Notes: a model not told the origin generated them from the letters alone. A stretch of DNA of 58,570 nt from Meiothermus taiwanensis DSM 14542 (GCA_000482765.1 AXWR01000019.1:1-58570); one strand, 5' to 3'; counted from the first letter of the stretch, positions 7,958 to 17,317 are shown. Made by a program: numbers and translations.

Positions 7958-9523
7958 GTGGATTTAGTGGAGGCCAGCCAGCTTGAATCCCAGTTTGCTA
8001 CGCACCTGACCCGCATGGTGCCCGAAGGAAGCCTGGTGGCCGCCGTCTCGGGCGGGGGTGACTCGGTGGCGCTTTTGCTGTTGCTCACCTCCACCCCCCG
8101 CAAGGTGGTGGTAGCCCATCTCGATCATTCCCTGCGTCCCGAATCGGCCCAGGACGCCCGGTGGGTGCAGGCCCTGGCCGAACGCCTGGGCTATGCCTTT
8201 GAATCGGAGCGGCTGGATGTGGCCAAAATCGCTGCGGAGCGCGGGGAGAACCTCGAGGCCACCGCCCGCGAGCTGCGCTATGGCTTTCTGGCTAAAGTAG
8301 CCAAAAAGCACCGGGCCCAGGCCATTCTGACCGCCCACACCGAGGACGACCAGGCCGAGACGGTTTTGCTGCAGCTCGTGCAGGGCACCGGCCGGGGCCT
8401 GGGCATGCGCCCCAAACGGGGGAAGGTGGTGCGACCTTTGCTCGAGCTGAGCCGCAGCACCCTGCGGGCTTATCTGCAGTGCAAACAGCAGGACTGGCTC
8501 GAGGATGTCTCCAACGCCGACACCTCGCTGGATCGCAACTTCCTTCGTCACGAAATTTTGCCCCGGCTCAAAGCGCGTTTTCCCCAGACCCAGACCGCCC
8601 TGGCCCGCTTCGCCGCCATCTCCCAGCTCGACGACGAAGCCCTCGACCCCCTGGCGGCAGGGCTCCTGCTGCGCGACCGGCGCTGGCCCTGCCCGGCCTA
8701 CCGCATCGCGCCGTTGCTCCAGGCCCCGGCGGGCCTGCGCCGGCGGGCCTTGCGGCAGATCCTCGAGCACCTCAGGCTACGCCCCGAGATGGGCTGGGTG
8801 ATCCAGCTCGAGCGGGCCTTACAGGGCGAGGCCTTTACCCTCCCCGAGGGTTGGCAGGTGCGCCGGCGCGATGGAACCCTGTTTCTGATTCCCCCGGTGA
8901 TAGACACCTTCCCCCCCTGGCGGGGCTCGAGGCTACCCCTGCCCGGCGACCTGATCGACCTGCCCAAGGGCCTGGTACGGCTGGTGGACTTTTTTACCGA
9001 ACACAGCGTCCCTCCCGAACTCAAGCAGGCCTGGCCGGTGCGTGCGGTGGGCAATGTGGTACGCGAGGTCTGGAACCTCTGGCCTGAGTCGGAAGACCTG
9101 GAGCAGATGCGCAGCGCCCTCGAGCAGGCCCGGCTGGCTCTGCAAAATAACGAAGTGCCCATCGGGGCTGTGGTGGTCTGGGACGGTGAGGTGCTGGCCG
9201 AGGCCCATAACCAGGTCGAGCAGCAGCGCAACGCCACCGCCCATGCCGAGCTGCTGGCCCTGCAGCAGGCCCTCCACAAACGGCACAGCAAGGTGCTGCC
9301 CGGCGCTACCGTGTACGTGACCCTCGAGCCCTGCCCCATGTGCTTCGGCGCGCTGGTGGAAGCCCAGGTGCGGCGGGTGGTGTATGCGGTGGAAAACCTG
9401 AAGGCCGGGGCGGTGACGGTGCATCGGATGAAGCCCCCCTTCGAGTGGGAAGGAGGCTGGCTCGAGCGCGAGTCGGCCAGACTGCTGCGGGACTTCTTTA
9501 CCCAGAAGCGCGCCCAACCCTAA
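7958..9523 (+). CDS. tilS-tadA: Fused tRNA(Ile)-lysidine synthetase and tRNA adenosine-34 deaminase (TilS-TadA)
   Basis: Residues 1 to about 370 are TilS, which adds lysine to C34 of tRNA-Ile(CAU): the PP-loop SGGGDSVALL is at 31-40, followed by AHLDHSLR, LTAHTEDDQAET and the RNFLRHEILPRL motif. Residues about 380-521 are TadA, which deaminates A34 of tRNA-Arg(ACG): AHAELLAL holds the zinc-binding His and the proton-shuttle Glu, and PCPMCFGALV holds the two zinc Cys. No stop codon or frameshift separates them. Both enzymes act on wobble position 34, so the fusion couples two decoding functions. The start is GTG, probably leaderless. Confidence 0.92.
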   Translation: MDLVEASQLESQFATHLTRMVPEGSLVAAVSGGGDSVALLLLLTSTPRKVVVAHLDHSLRPESAQDARWVQALAERLGYAFESERLDVAKIAAERGENLEATARELRYGFLAKVAKKHRAQAILTAHTEDDQAETVLLQLVQGTGRGLGMRPKRGKVVRPLLELSRSTLRAYLQCKQQDWLEDVSNADTSLDRNFLRHEILPRLKARFPQTQTALARFAAISQLDDEALDPLAAGLLLRDRRWPCPAYRIAPLLQAPAGLRRRALRQILEHLRLRPEMGWVIQLERALQGEAFTLPEGWQVRRRDGTLFLIPPVIDTFPPWRGSRLPLPGDLIDLPKGLVRLVDFFTEHSVPPELKQAWPVRAVGNVVREVWNLWPESEDLEQMRSALEQARLALQNNEVPIGAVVVWDGEVLAEAHNQVEQQRNATAHAELLALQQALHKRHSKVLPGATVYVTLEPCPMCFGALVEAQVRRVVYAVENLKAGAVTVHRMKPPFEWEGGWLERESARLLRDFFTQKRAQP

Positions 9524-9564
9524 GCCCGGACAAGATCTTCCCGGGCCGGCACCCAAAACCCAAA

Positions 9565-9592
9565 GGCCCCTCAAGCCAGGGCTCGAGGGGCC
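9565..9592 (-). terminator. Terminator of the repeat lipoprotein gene
   Basis: GGCCCCTC (9565-9572) pairs with GAGGGGCC (9585-9592). On the minus strand the stem is followed by TTTGGGTTTTGGG, fitting the end of the gene that stops at 9602. It may also act on tilS-tadA from the other side. Confidence 0.6.
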
Positions 9593-9601
9593 CGAAACCA
9601 C

Positions 9602-10867
9602 TCAGGGCAGGGTCGGTGGTTGGTTGCCCAGGTCATTGTTTTGGTAGGTATTCCCACTGGCGGTGATCGTGTTGCCACCAGAGAACTGATAGACGCCGTA
9701 GTTGTCGCTTTCTCGAACGGTGCTGTTGACCAGCGCCAGAGTAGCGTTGGTTACACCGTTCGCGCCGACCAAAATCGCCGCCCGGATGTCGTTGACACTT
9801 ACAAAGTAGTCACAGCAGAAGCTGTCGTCGTTTCCGGCGTACTCCACCGTGACGCGCTCGAGGCGGTTGCTGGGGTTGTTGGAGCGGAAGGCCAGGCCCT
9901 TCCAGAAGCCCTTGGCGGCCACCCGCCCGGTGAAAACGATCGGCTCGGCGGCCGTGCCGACCGCGTTGAGCGAGCCCGTCGGCATGATCTTGATGCCGGT
10001 GTTCGACTCGAACTCCATCCGAACCCCCGGCTCGAGGGTGAGGGCTCCGTCGTATTCTTGCTCCGTGTTGGGGTCACCAAGGAACATGGCGTAGGGAACA
10101 TTGAGCTTGCGAAGCGTCTGGTTGACGTTAGTGGCCGATCTTGAAATCCTGTTCACCTGAACCGCATTGACGGCGTTGGCGACCAGGCCGGCCCCGGAGT
10201 AGTTGCTCCCCGAGTCCAGCTTGCCCGCCTCGATGATGGGAAGCGCGACCGGAGCCTTGGTGTTATCGCTGAAGGCGTTTGTAGAAAAGACCGTCAAGCG
10301 GCCATTACCAAAGACGTACAGGCCGTAGTTGGCGCTCGAGGCAATCAGGCTGTTGGACAGCTTCAAGGTGGCCGTCGAGGTCGCATTGCTACCAACGATT
10401 ACGGCGGCCTGGATGTCGTTGACGCTTACAAAGTAGTCGCAGCAGAAGCTGTCGTTGCTTCCGGCGAACGAGACTTCCGCAAAACTGAGCTCGTTGACGG
10501 GGTTGTTGGAACGGAAGGCCAGGCCCTTCCAGAAGCCCCTGCTGGCGGTTGTTCCGGTGAAAACAATCCGGTTTGCTGCAGATCCCACGGCGTTCAAAGA
10601 GCCCGTCTCCATTACCTTGAGGCCCGAGTTCGCCCCAAAGCACACTTTGGTACCCGCTTGGATGGTAAGAGCGGCCCTAACCTCGATCTCCCTGTTGGCG
10701 GTTACCAGGTAGTCGCAGTCTATGGCCGGATTGGGCGACCAGGTGGTGTTGGTTGTGATGTTGCTAGAGACCTCCACCGGCTGGGGCAAAGTACCCCCAC
10801 CCCCGCCACAGCCCGCTACCAGGGCCAGCACACCTGCAACGCTCAGAGTCCACAGCTTCTGTTCCAT
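9602..10867 (-). CDS. Lipoprotein with two near-identical beta-helix-like repeats
   Basis: The product has 421 residues with a lipoprotein signal (LALVAGC) and a glycine linker after the acylated Cys. Two repeats of about 130-140 residues share GSLNAVG, GFWKGLAFRSNNP and DSFCCDYFVSVNDI almost unchanged, and end with Asn-rich strands (NYGLYVFGNG, NYGVYQFSGG) of the kind seen in right-handed parallel beta-helices. The vicinal Cys pair in each repeat may form a disulfide outside the cytoplasm. No enzymatic motif is seen; a surface or binding role is likely but unproven. Confidence 0.7.
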   Translation of the reverse strand: MEQKLWTLSVAGVLALVAGCGGGGGTLPQPVEVSSNITTNTTWSPNPAIDCDYLVTANREIEVRAALTIQAGTKVCFGANSGLKVMETGSLNAVGSAANRIVFTGTTASRGFWKGLAFRSNNPVNELSFAEVSFAGSNDSFCCDYFVSVNDIQAAVIVGSNATSTATLKLSNSLIASSANYGLYVFGNGRLTVFSTNAFSDNTKAPVALPIIEAGKLDSGSNYSGAGLVANAVNAVQVNRISRSATNVNQTLRKLNVPYAMFLGDPNTEQEYDGALTLEPGVRMEFESNTGIKIMPTGSLNAVGTAAEPIVFTGRVAAKGFWKGLAFRSNNPSNRLERVTVEYAGNDDSFCCDYFVSVNDIRAAILVGANGVTNATLALVNSTVRESDNYGVYQFSGGNTITASGNTYQNNDLGNQPPTLP

Positions 10868-11172
10868 CCCATCTCCTCCCGTCTGACTGTTCTTGCCGGC
10901 GGGTATTGTAAGGAGCCCAGCGTTATTTCTCCGTTATATTCTGGGCCCCTCCGACGCCGGGGCTCGCTCGAGCCTGCGGGCAGGCTAGACCATCCACCAT
11001 GAACGATCCATGAACGGTGGGGCTCGAGGCTCCACTAGGGCGGTCGGCGGCCTCAAAAACCGCCCCCGGCCACCGAGGTCGTAAGCACGGAAAGCTAACA
11101 GGGGCCGTGACTTTACCGCCAAGTTGTGCTAAAGTCTCTATCCGGCACTACCAAACCGCTCGGTTTGGCTAT
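10868..11172. promoter_or_regulatory. Intergenic region with the tRNA-Ser promoter
   Basis: The first part holds the upstream region of the lipoprotein gene. GTGACT (11107-11112) and TAAAGT (11130-11135) are 17 bases apart, with TGC before the -10 box, forming a plausible promoter for the tRNA. The expected leader contains a small CCAAACCG/CGGTTTGG hairpin. No coding sequence is apparent in the rest. Confidence 0.5.
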
Positions 11173-11264
11173 GGAGGGGTGCCGGAGTGGTTGAACGGGC
11201 CGGTCTCGAAAACCGGTATAGGGGTTACCCCCTATCGAGGGTTCGAATCCCTCCTCCTCCGCCA
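11173..11264 (+). tRNA. tRNA-Ser(CGA)
   Basis: The acceptor stem GGAGGGG pairs with CTCCTCC through one G-U pair, followed by discriminator G and an encoded CCA. The anticodon loop CTCGAAA lies in a CCGG/CCGG stem, giving anticodon CGA for UCG codons. A long variable arm (GGGGTTACCCC) and the TTCGAAT T-loop are as expected for class II tRNA-Ser. Confidence 0.96.
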
Positions 11265-11360
11265 AAACATACAGCTCATGGTATCGGTGCCCAGATCACT
11301 GATGGATGCTGGGTTGTATTGCCCCATCGAGGTTTTAGGTTTAGTTTATAACGAGGCGAG

Positions 11361-11768
11361 ATGGATACGGTACTGCGCGAAGTCACCACCGAGGAGGTGC
11401 GAATCCTTCTGGATCAGTTTGGCCTGGGTGCCGAGCAGGTCAAAGAAGACCTGTTTAACCTGGAGCTACCCAACGGCCTGCGGGGCCACCTGATCACCTA
11501 CGGCGATCCGTACGTGAGCAGCTTACAGCTCCGGGCCGGATTCTCGGGCTTCGACCGGGTAGAGCCGCGCCACCTGCTCAACTGGAACCGGCGCTACCGC
11601 TTCAGCAAGGCCTACTTCGACGCCGACAACGACCCTGTTCTGGAAAGCGACCTGCGCCTGGAGGGGGTGACCCCGGAAGCCATCCACGCCTTTGTGCGCG
11701 ATTTCGGCGATCAGGTCAATCTGTTTTTTTCCTACCTGCGCATGATTGATGCCAACCTGGTAGAGTAG
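11361..11768 (+). CDS. YbjN-domain protein
   Basis: This 135-residue cytoplasmic protein has the fold pattern of YbjN/type III chaperone-like domains: an opening helix (TTEEVRILLDQFG), strands ending in YVSSLQLRAGF, then LLNWNRRYRFSKAYFDADNDPVLESDLRLEG and a final helix VRDFGDQVNLFFSYLRM. The function of such proteins is poorly known; chaperone or regulatory roles are suggested for relatives. TATAAC and GAGGCGAG precede the ATG. It lies downstream of tRNA-Ser. Confidence 0.65.
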   Translation: MDTVLREVTTEEVRILLDQFGLGAEQVKEDLFNLELPNGLRGHLITYGDPYVSSLQLRAGFSGFDRVEPRHLLNWNRRYRFSKAYFDADNDPVLESDLRLEGVTPEAIHAFVRDFGDQVNLFFSYLRMIDANLVE

Positions 11769-11774
11769 TTCGCA

Positions 11775-12479
11775 TCAACCCACCCAGAAGCCATACGCCC
11801 CTCCTAGCAGCCGGCGTTGTTCCAAGGCGTGCTGAACCGCTTCCAATCCCCCTTGCAAAGCTGCCCGAAAGTCCCGCTGTCCGAGCAGGAAAATCAAGCC
11901 TATTAGTTCCCCGATCACGGTGAAGCCACGCTCCTGCTGTTCTGTGGCCCAGAGTTTCTGGGCGGTGCGCTCGGCGAGCCGCCAGGACGCTTTCAGGTAG
12001 TGTTCGGGGCCATGCCAGGGCTTTAGCTGGGCCGTGTACGCAGTTTTTTCACGGCCCCGAAGAGCCGGCACCACCCCCGGCGCGCAATAACGAGCCGAGA
12101 GGTTGGTCAGTAACCCGCGGCAGGCTAAAGGGCGGTATGGGTGCGCCGAGCAGGCCCCCTCCGGCGTAAGCAACGGGCAGGGGCGGTTTTCCAGGAAATA
12201 CCGGGTGGGGAAATCGGGCCGGTGCTTTTGTCGAGCAACCCGCGCCAGCCGTTTGCGGCCCTCGGCCTCGAGGCGGGCCAGGGCCTCGGGCTGGTAGGCC
12301 TCGAGCGCCTCGCGCAGATACTCCGCCTCCGCCAACCCCACCACCACCCAGGCTGAGCAGCAAGCAAAACACCCTTTAGCACAGCTTGCCTGGATACCCC
12401 GCCTTGCCAGGTAGCCGGCGGTATGGCGCTCGAGCCGGCCGTGGGCTTCGATGACTGCTTGGCGCAAGGCCGCGTTCAT
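11775..12479 (-). CDS. YkgJ-type cysteine-cluster protein
   Basis: The 234-residue product contains CAKGCFACCSAW near residues 33-44 and later CPLLTPEGACSAHPYRPLACR, the Cys spacing of the YkgJ/UPF0153 putative zinc- or iron-chelating domain. The function is unknown. The ATG at 12479 is preceded by TATCAT and exactly seven bases, so a leaderless mRNA is likely. It converges with the YbjN gene with a six-base gap. Confidence 0.75.
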   Translation of the reverse strand: MNAALRQAVIEAHGRLERHTAGYLARRGIQASCAKGCFACCSAWVVVGLAEAEYLREALEAYQPEALARLEAEGRKRLARVARQKHRPDFPTRYFLENRPCPLLTPEGACSAHPYRPLACRGLLTNLSARYCAPGVVPALRGREKTAYTAQLKPWHGPEHYLKASWRLAERTAQKLWATEQQERGFTVIGELIGLIFLLGQRDFRAALQGGLEAVQHALEQRRLLGGAYGFWVG

Positions 12480-12573
12480 ATTTGAAATGATAGCTCTATA
12501 CCGCCGAAAAACCAGGCTGTCGAATTGCCAAACCTTTCCTTATGTGATGTAGTGGTAGAATCCCATCTTGGTT

Positions 12574-15090
12574 ATGAAAGCAATTGGCCGAATCGTCAGC
12601 ATGCCCAGCCTACCCGAATCCCTCAGGGGCCTCGGCGAGCTGGCCTACAACCTGTGGTGGAGCTGGAACCCCGAAGCCCAGCACCTCTTTGAGCAGATCA
12701 ATCCTTCGCAATGGAAGCGCTTCCGCGCCAATCCGGTTCGAGCTTTGTTGGAAGCCGATCCCGAGCGCCTGGCCGCCCTGGCCGATAACGCCGGCTATGT
12801 GGGCGCGGTTGAGGCCACTTTAGCCAACTTCCAGCGCTATTTGCAAAGCCGGCCCAAAAAACCCCCGCGCATCGCTTATTTCTCGATGGAGTACGGCTTC
12901 CACGAGTCGCTGCCCATCTACTCCGGCGGGCTGGGCATCCTGGCCGGCGACCACATCAAAGCAGCCTCCGACCTGGGGCTTGACCTAACCGCCGTCGGCA
13001 TGTTCTACCACGAGGGCTATTTCCGCCAACAGCTCACCCCCGAGGGCCAGCAGCGCGAGGTCTACGAAGATCTGCGGCCCGAAGAGCTGCCGCTGGTGGT
13101 GGTCAGCAAAGACGGCAAGCCCCTCAAGGTGGGGGTGGAGTTTCCCGGGCGCACCGTGTATGTGATGGCCTACAGGGTGCAGGTGGGCACCGTTCCGGTC
13201 TACCTGATGAGCACCAACCTGCCCGAGAACCGGCCCGAAGACCGCGCCCTCACCGCCCGGCTCTACGCGCCTGGGCAGGAAATCCGCATCGAGCAGGAAA
13301 TGATCCTGGGCATCGGCGGGGTGCGGCTGTTACGGGCTTTGGGCCTGGCACCCGAGGTCTGGCACATGAACGAAGGCCACGCGGCTTTTCTGGGGCTCGA
13401 GCGCATCCGCGAGATGGTGGCGGAAGGCAGCTCCTTTAGCGAGGCCCTCGAGGCCACCGCAGCAGGAGCGCTCTTCACCACCCACACCCCCGTACCTGCC
13501 GGCCACGACAGCTTTCCGCTGGATCTGGTGGAACGCTACCTGGACGGCTGGTGGAACAAGCTGGGTATCAGCAAGGAGGAGTTTATCGCCCTGGGCCGCG
13601 AGGAAAAAAGCTACGGCCCGGTCTTCAGCATGTCCAACCTGGCCCTCCACACCTCCCGCGCCGCGGGGGGGGTCTCGGCCCTGCACGGCGAGGTCTCGCG
13701 CGAGATGTTCCAGCACCTGTGGAAGGGCCTCGAGCCCGAGGAAGTGCCCATCGGGCACATCACCAACGGCATTCACACCTTTACCTTCCTGCACCCCGAG
13801 ATGCAGGCCCTTTACCAGCGCAGTTTCCCCAAAACCTGGGCCGAGCAACTCCACGACCCCAGCCAGTGGACGGTGGATCGGCTCGAGGAGGATGAGCTCT
13901 GGAATATCCGCAACAAGCTGCGGGCCAAGCTGGTGGAGGAAGTGCGGGTACGTTTGTTTGAACAGCGCCGCCGCAACGGCGACCTACCGGCCAGCCTGCG
14001 GGCCGCGGAAAAAGTGCTCGACCCCAGCGTGCTGACCATTGGCTTCGCCCGCCGCTTTGCCACCTACAAGCGGGCTATCCTGATGTTCACCGACCCCGAG
14101 CGCTTGGTCTCCATCCTGAACGGCCCCCTACCGGTGCAGTTCGTGTTTGCCGGCAAGGCCCACCCCAAGGACGAGCCCGGCAAGGAGTTCATCAAGAAGC
14201 TGGCCGAACGCATCAAGGCCCTGGGCCTCGAGGATAAGATGATTCTGCTTGAGGACTACGACATGGGCCTGGCCCGCACCCTGGTGCAGGGGGTGGATGT
14301 CTGGCTCAACACCCCCCGCCGCCCCATGGAGGCCTCCGGCACCTCGGGCATGAAGGCAGCGCTGAACGGCGCTTTGAACTTCTCAGTTCTGGACGGCTGG
14401 TGGGCTGAGGCCTTCAACACCACCAACGGCTGGGCCATCGGCGACGGTCGCACCTACGCCACCGAGGAAGCCCAGGATTACGCCGACGCTCAGAGCTTCT
14501 ACGACACCCTGCAATACGAGATCATCCCGCTGTTCTATGCCCGGGGCGCGGTGGGCACCCCCAGCGGCTGGCTGGCCATGGTGCGCGAGAGCATCCGCAC
14601 CTGCGGCCCCACCTACTCGGCCCAGCGCATGGTGGACGAGTACCACCGCAAGTTCTATACCCCACTGGCCCAGCGCTCGGCGCACCTTCTGGAGAAAAAC
14701 GCCGCCCCGCTAAAAGAGGTGGCGGGCTGGAAAAAGCAGGTGCAACAAGCCTGGCCCAACGTGAAGATCTGGGTGGAGGCCCCTCCCACCGCCCTCCACC
14801 AGCCCTTGCAACTGCGGGCCTTTGTGCAGGCCTACGGTGTCCCCACCGAGACCCTGCGGGTCGAGCTGGTGGTGCGGCGCAGCAGCGGCGATCTGGAGGT
14901 GGTGGCCCTGGAGCCCGCCGGCCAGGAGCGCGAGGCCCTGCTCTACACCGGTAGCTACCAGCCGGCCCGGCCCGGCAGCTACGAGTACGGGGTGCGGGTG
15001 AGGGCTATACACCCCGAGCTATCCAGCCCCCGCGAAGTGGCCTTTGTGCAGTGGGCCGAAACGGTGGCGGAAGAGCAGGTGAAGGTGTAG
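12574..15090 (+). CDS. glgP: Alpha-glucan (maltodextrin/glycogen) phosphorylase, GT35
   Basis: The enzyme releases glucose 1-phosphate from alpha-1,4-glucans using pyridoxal phosphate. The 838-residue protein has the bacterial short-type N-terminus (LAYNLWWSWNPEAQHLF), YFSMEYGFHESLPIYSGGLG, HMNEGHAAFLGLER and HITNGIHTFTF. The cofactor-Lys region is GTSGMKAALNGALNFSVLDGW. The C-terminal 100 residues look like an extra beta domain. ATG 12574 is preferred over an in-frame TTG six bases upstream. TAGAAT lies 12 bases before the ATG. Confidence 0.93.
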   Translation: MKAIGRIVSMPSLPESLRGLGELAYNLWWSWNPEAQHLFEQINPSQWKRFRANPVRALLEADPERLAALADNAGYVGAVEATLANFQRYLQSRPKKPPRIAYFSMEYGFHESLPIYSGGLGILAGDHIKAASDLGLDLTAVGMFYHEGYFRQQLTPEGQQREVYEDLRPEELPLVVVSKDGKPLKVGVEFPGRTVYVMAYRVQVGTVPVYLMSTNLPENRPEDRALTARLYAPGQEIRIEQEMILGIGGVRLLRALGLAPEVWHMNEGHAAFLGLERIREMVAEGSSFSEALEATAAGALFTTHTPVPAGHDSFPLDLVERYLDGWWNKLGISKEEFIALGREEKSYGPVFSMSNLALHTSRAAGGVSALHGEVSREMFQHLWKGLEPEEVPIGHITNGIHTFTFLHPEMQALYQRSFPKTWAEQLHDPSQWTVDRLEEDELWNIRNKLRAKLVEEVRVRLFEQRRRNGDLPASLRAAEKVLDPSVLTIGFARRFATYKRAILMFTDPERLVSILNGPLPVQFVFAGKAHPKDEPGKEFIKKLAERIKALGLEDKMILLEDYDMGLARTLVQGVDVWLNTPRRPMEASGTSGMKAALNGALNFSVLDGWWAEAFNTTNGWAIGDGRTYATEEAQDYADAQSFYDTLQYEIIPLFYARGAVGTPSGWLAMVRESIRTCGPTYSAQRMVDEYHRKFYTPLAQRSAHLLEKNAAPLKEVAGWKKQVQQAWPNVKIWVEAPPTALHQPLQLRAFVQAYGVPTETLRVELVVRRSSGDLEVVALEPAGQEREALLYTGSYQPARPGSYEYGVRVRAIHPELSSPREVAFVQWAETVAEEQVKV

Positions 15091-15150
15091 CGCTGCATAG
15101 AAAACCGGGTTACCGACCAAAGCCGTCCTTCGATCTGCTAGGGTAAGGGT

Positions 15151-16323
15151 ATGAATCCCATGCGTTTGGTAGCCCTCTTCCTTTTCGGCGCGCTATGGGC
15201 GGTCGCCCAGGCCCCCCTCACCCCCAAGGCGGCCCTCGAGCGCCTCTTTACCGAGCGCCCGGCCCGGGCCGAGTGGTTTGCACCGATCTTCTTGCAGCAG
15301 GTGCCGCTGGCCCAGGTGGAGGCCATCCTCCAGCAGTTGTTGGGCGGGCTGGGGCGCTACGAGGGCGTGGAGCCCGACGGCCCCAACTTCCGGGTGAACT
15401 TCGAGCGCGGCGTGGTACCGGCCCAGATCTCGCTGGACAGCGAGGGGCGCATCCAGGGGCTGTTCTTCCGCCCGCCCCAGCCCAAGGCGGCCCTGACCCC
15501 CGAGCAGCTCCTGGCCGAGTACCGCAAGCTACCGGGAGAGGTCAGCGTGCTGGTGCTGGAAGGCCCCCGGGAGCGCCTGAGCCTGAACCCCGACCGCGCG
15601 CTGGCGGTGGGCTCGAGCTTCAAACTGGCCGTGCTGGAAGCCCTGCGCCAGCAAGTAGAGGCTGGTCAGCGTAGATGGAGCGATACCGTGCCGCTGCGCC
15701 CGGAGTGGAAAAGCCTGCCCAGCGGCACCCTGCAAAACCTGCCCGACGGTACCCCTTTGAGCCTCGAGCAGTACGCCACCCAGATGATCTCCATCTCCGA
15801 TAACACCGCCACCGACGCGCTAATAAGCATTGTCGGGCGGGCCGAGGTGGAAAAGCTCTCCCCCCGCAACCGGCCTTTCCTGACCACCCGCGAGGCCTTC
15901 GTGCTCAAAAACCCCCAGAACCGCGAGTGGCTCGAGCGCTACCGGGCCAACCCCTCAGAGCGGGCCGCCCTGCTCCCCCAGCTGGCCCGCCTGCCCCTGC
16001 CCGATGTGAGCGTGTTTGCCGGAGGGCCGGTGGCCCTTGACGTGGAGTGGTTTTTCAGCACCCGCGAGCTGTGCGCGCTGATGGAGCGGGTGCAGGCCCT
16101 GCCCCTGATGTCGCTCAACCCCGGCCTCGCCAACCCCGCCGACTGGCAGCGCGTGGCCTACAAAGGGGGCTCCGAGCCGGGTGTCCTGAACCTGACCACC
16201 TGGCTTATAGCCAAGGATGGCAGGCAGTACTGCGTCTCGGCCACCTGGAACAACCCCCAGGCCCGCCTCGACGAGAACCGGTTCTTCTTGCTCTACACCA
16301 GCCTGCTAAACAGCTTGAAGTAG
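15151..16323 (+). CDS. Exported beta-lactamase-fold serine hydrolase
   Basis: A signal peptide (VALFLFGALWAVAQA) is followed by an N-terminal domain of about 110 residues and then a class A beta-lactamase-like domain: SSFK is the SxxK motif, SDNTATDAL the SDN motif, and KGGSEPG replaces the KTG motif. The length (390) and the extra N-terminal domain resemble uncharacterised serine hydrolases rather than resistance enzymes. The substrate is unknown; peptidoglycan or an ester is possible. TAGGGT with six bases before the ATG suggests a leaderless start. mtnA and comF follow on the same strand. Confidence 0.8.
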   Translation: MNPMRLVALFLFGALWAVAQAPLTPKAALERLFTERPARAEWFAPIFLQQVPLAQVEAILQQLLGGLGRYEGVEPDGPNFRVNFERGVVPAQISLDSEGRIQGLFFRPPQPKAALTPEQLLAEYRKLPGEVSVLVLEGPRERLSLNPDRALAVGSSFKLAVLEALRQQVEAGQRRWSDTVPLRPEWKSLPSGTLQNLPDGTPLSLEQYATQMISISDNTATDALISIVGRAEVEKLSPRNRPFLTTREAFVLKNPQNREWLERYRANPSERAALLPQLARLPLPDVSVFAGGPVALDVEWFFSTRELCALMERVQALPLMSLNPGLANPADWQRVAYKGGSEPGVLNLTTWLIAKDGRQYCVSATWNNPQARLDENRFFLLYTSLLNSLK

Positions 16324-16332
16324 ACTGACCCC

Positions 16333-17313
16333 ATGCTCCTGCCCTTCCGCTTCGAAAACAACACCTTCTGGCTCCTGGATCAGCGCAAGCTCCCCTTCGA
16401 GGAGGTCTGGGTGCCCTGCCAGACCGCCCGGGCGGCCGCCGCCGGCATCCGCGAGATGGTGGTGCGCGGGGCCCCCGCCATCGGGGTGACGGCGGCCTAT
16501 GGCATGGTGCTGGCCCACCTGTCGGGCGAGGATCTGGCCGAGGCCGAGGCCCTGCTGCGCCAGAGCCGGCCCACCGCGGTCAACCTGTTTTACGCCCTCG
16601 ACCGGATGAGGCCGCACTGGGGCGACCTCGAGGCCTCCCTGCAAGAGGCCCAGGCCATCTGGGACGAGGTGCGAAAGACCGAGCAGGCCATTAGCCAGCA
16701 CGGGGCCAGGGTGCTGAGGGGCCGGGTGCTCACCCACTGCAACACCGGCCCCTTGGCCACCGGGGGCTACGGCACGGCGCTGGGGGCGATTGTGGAGGCT
16801 TACCGCCAGGGCCGGGTGACCCACGTCTGGGTGGACGAGACCCGCCCCTACCTGCAAGGGGCCCGCCTGACTGCCTACGAGCTGCAAAAAGCCGGGGTTC
16901 CAGCCACCCTCATCACCGACAACATGGCCGCCTACCTGATGGGCCGGGGCCAGGTGGACGCGGTGATCGTGGGCACCGACCGCATGGCCCTGAACGGCGA
17001 CTTTGCCAACAAGATCGGCACCTACGGCCTGGCTATTCTGGCCCGGTACCACGGAATTCCCTTCTACCCAGCCCTGCCCCTCTCCTCGGTGGATCCCAGC
17101 CTGGAACAAGGCGACCAGATCCCCATCGAGGAACGCCCGGCCCAGGAGGTTACCTTCATCCGGGGGCAGCCCATCGCACCCGAGGGCTTTCCGGCTGCCC
17201 ACCCCGGCTTCGACGTGACCCCCCATCACCTGATTACCGGCATCGTGACCGAGAAAGGCGTGCTCTACCCCCCTTTCGACGAGGCCCTGCGGGCCGCCCT
17301 GGGGAAGGAATAA
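16333..17313 (+). CDS. mtnA: S-methyl-5-thioribose-1-phosphate isomerase
   Basis: MtnA isomerises methylthioribose 1-phosphate to the ribulose form in methionine salvage. The 326-residue protein has VVRGAPAIGVTAAYG, the catalytic-Cys motif THCNTGPLATGGYGTALG and the catalytic-Asp motif GTDRMALNGDFANKIGTYG. The end of the protein, ITGIVTEKGV, also matches the family. It starts nine bases after the preceding stop and comF follows four bases later. Confidence 0.95.
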   Translation: MLLPFRFENNTFWLLDQRKLPFEEVWVPCQTARAAAAGIREMVVRGAPAIGVTAAYGMVLAHLSGEDLAEAEALLRQSRPTAVNLFYALDRMRPHWGDLEASLQEAQAIWDEVRKTEQAISQHGARVLRGRVLTHCNTGPLATGGYGTALGAIVEAYRQGRVTHVWVDETRPYLQGARLTAYELQKAGVPATLITDNMAAYLMGRGQVDAVIVGTDRMALNGDFANKIGTYGLAILARYHGIPFYPALPLSSVDPSLEQGDQIPIEERPAQEVTFIRGQPIAPEGFPAAHPGFDVTPHHLITGIVTEKGVLYPPFDEALRAALGKE

Positions 17314-17317
17314 GGGC

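Noticed and set aside
15151..16323. Antibiotic-resistance beta-lactamase
   Set aside because: The KTG motif is KGG, there is an extra N-terminal domain, and the ExxLN-type Glu was not identified; a generic serine hydrolase is safer.
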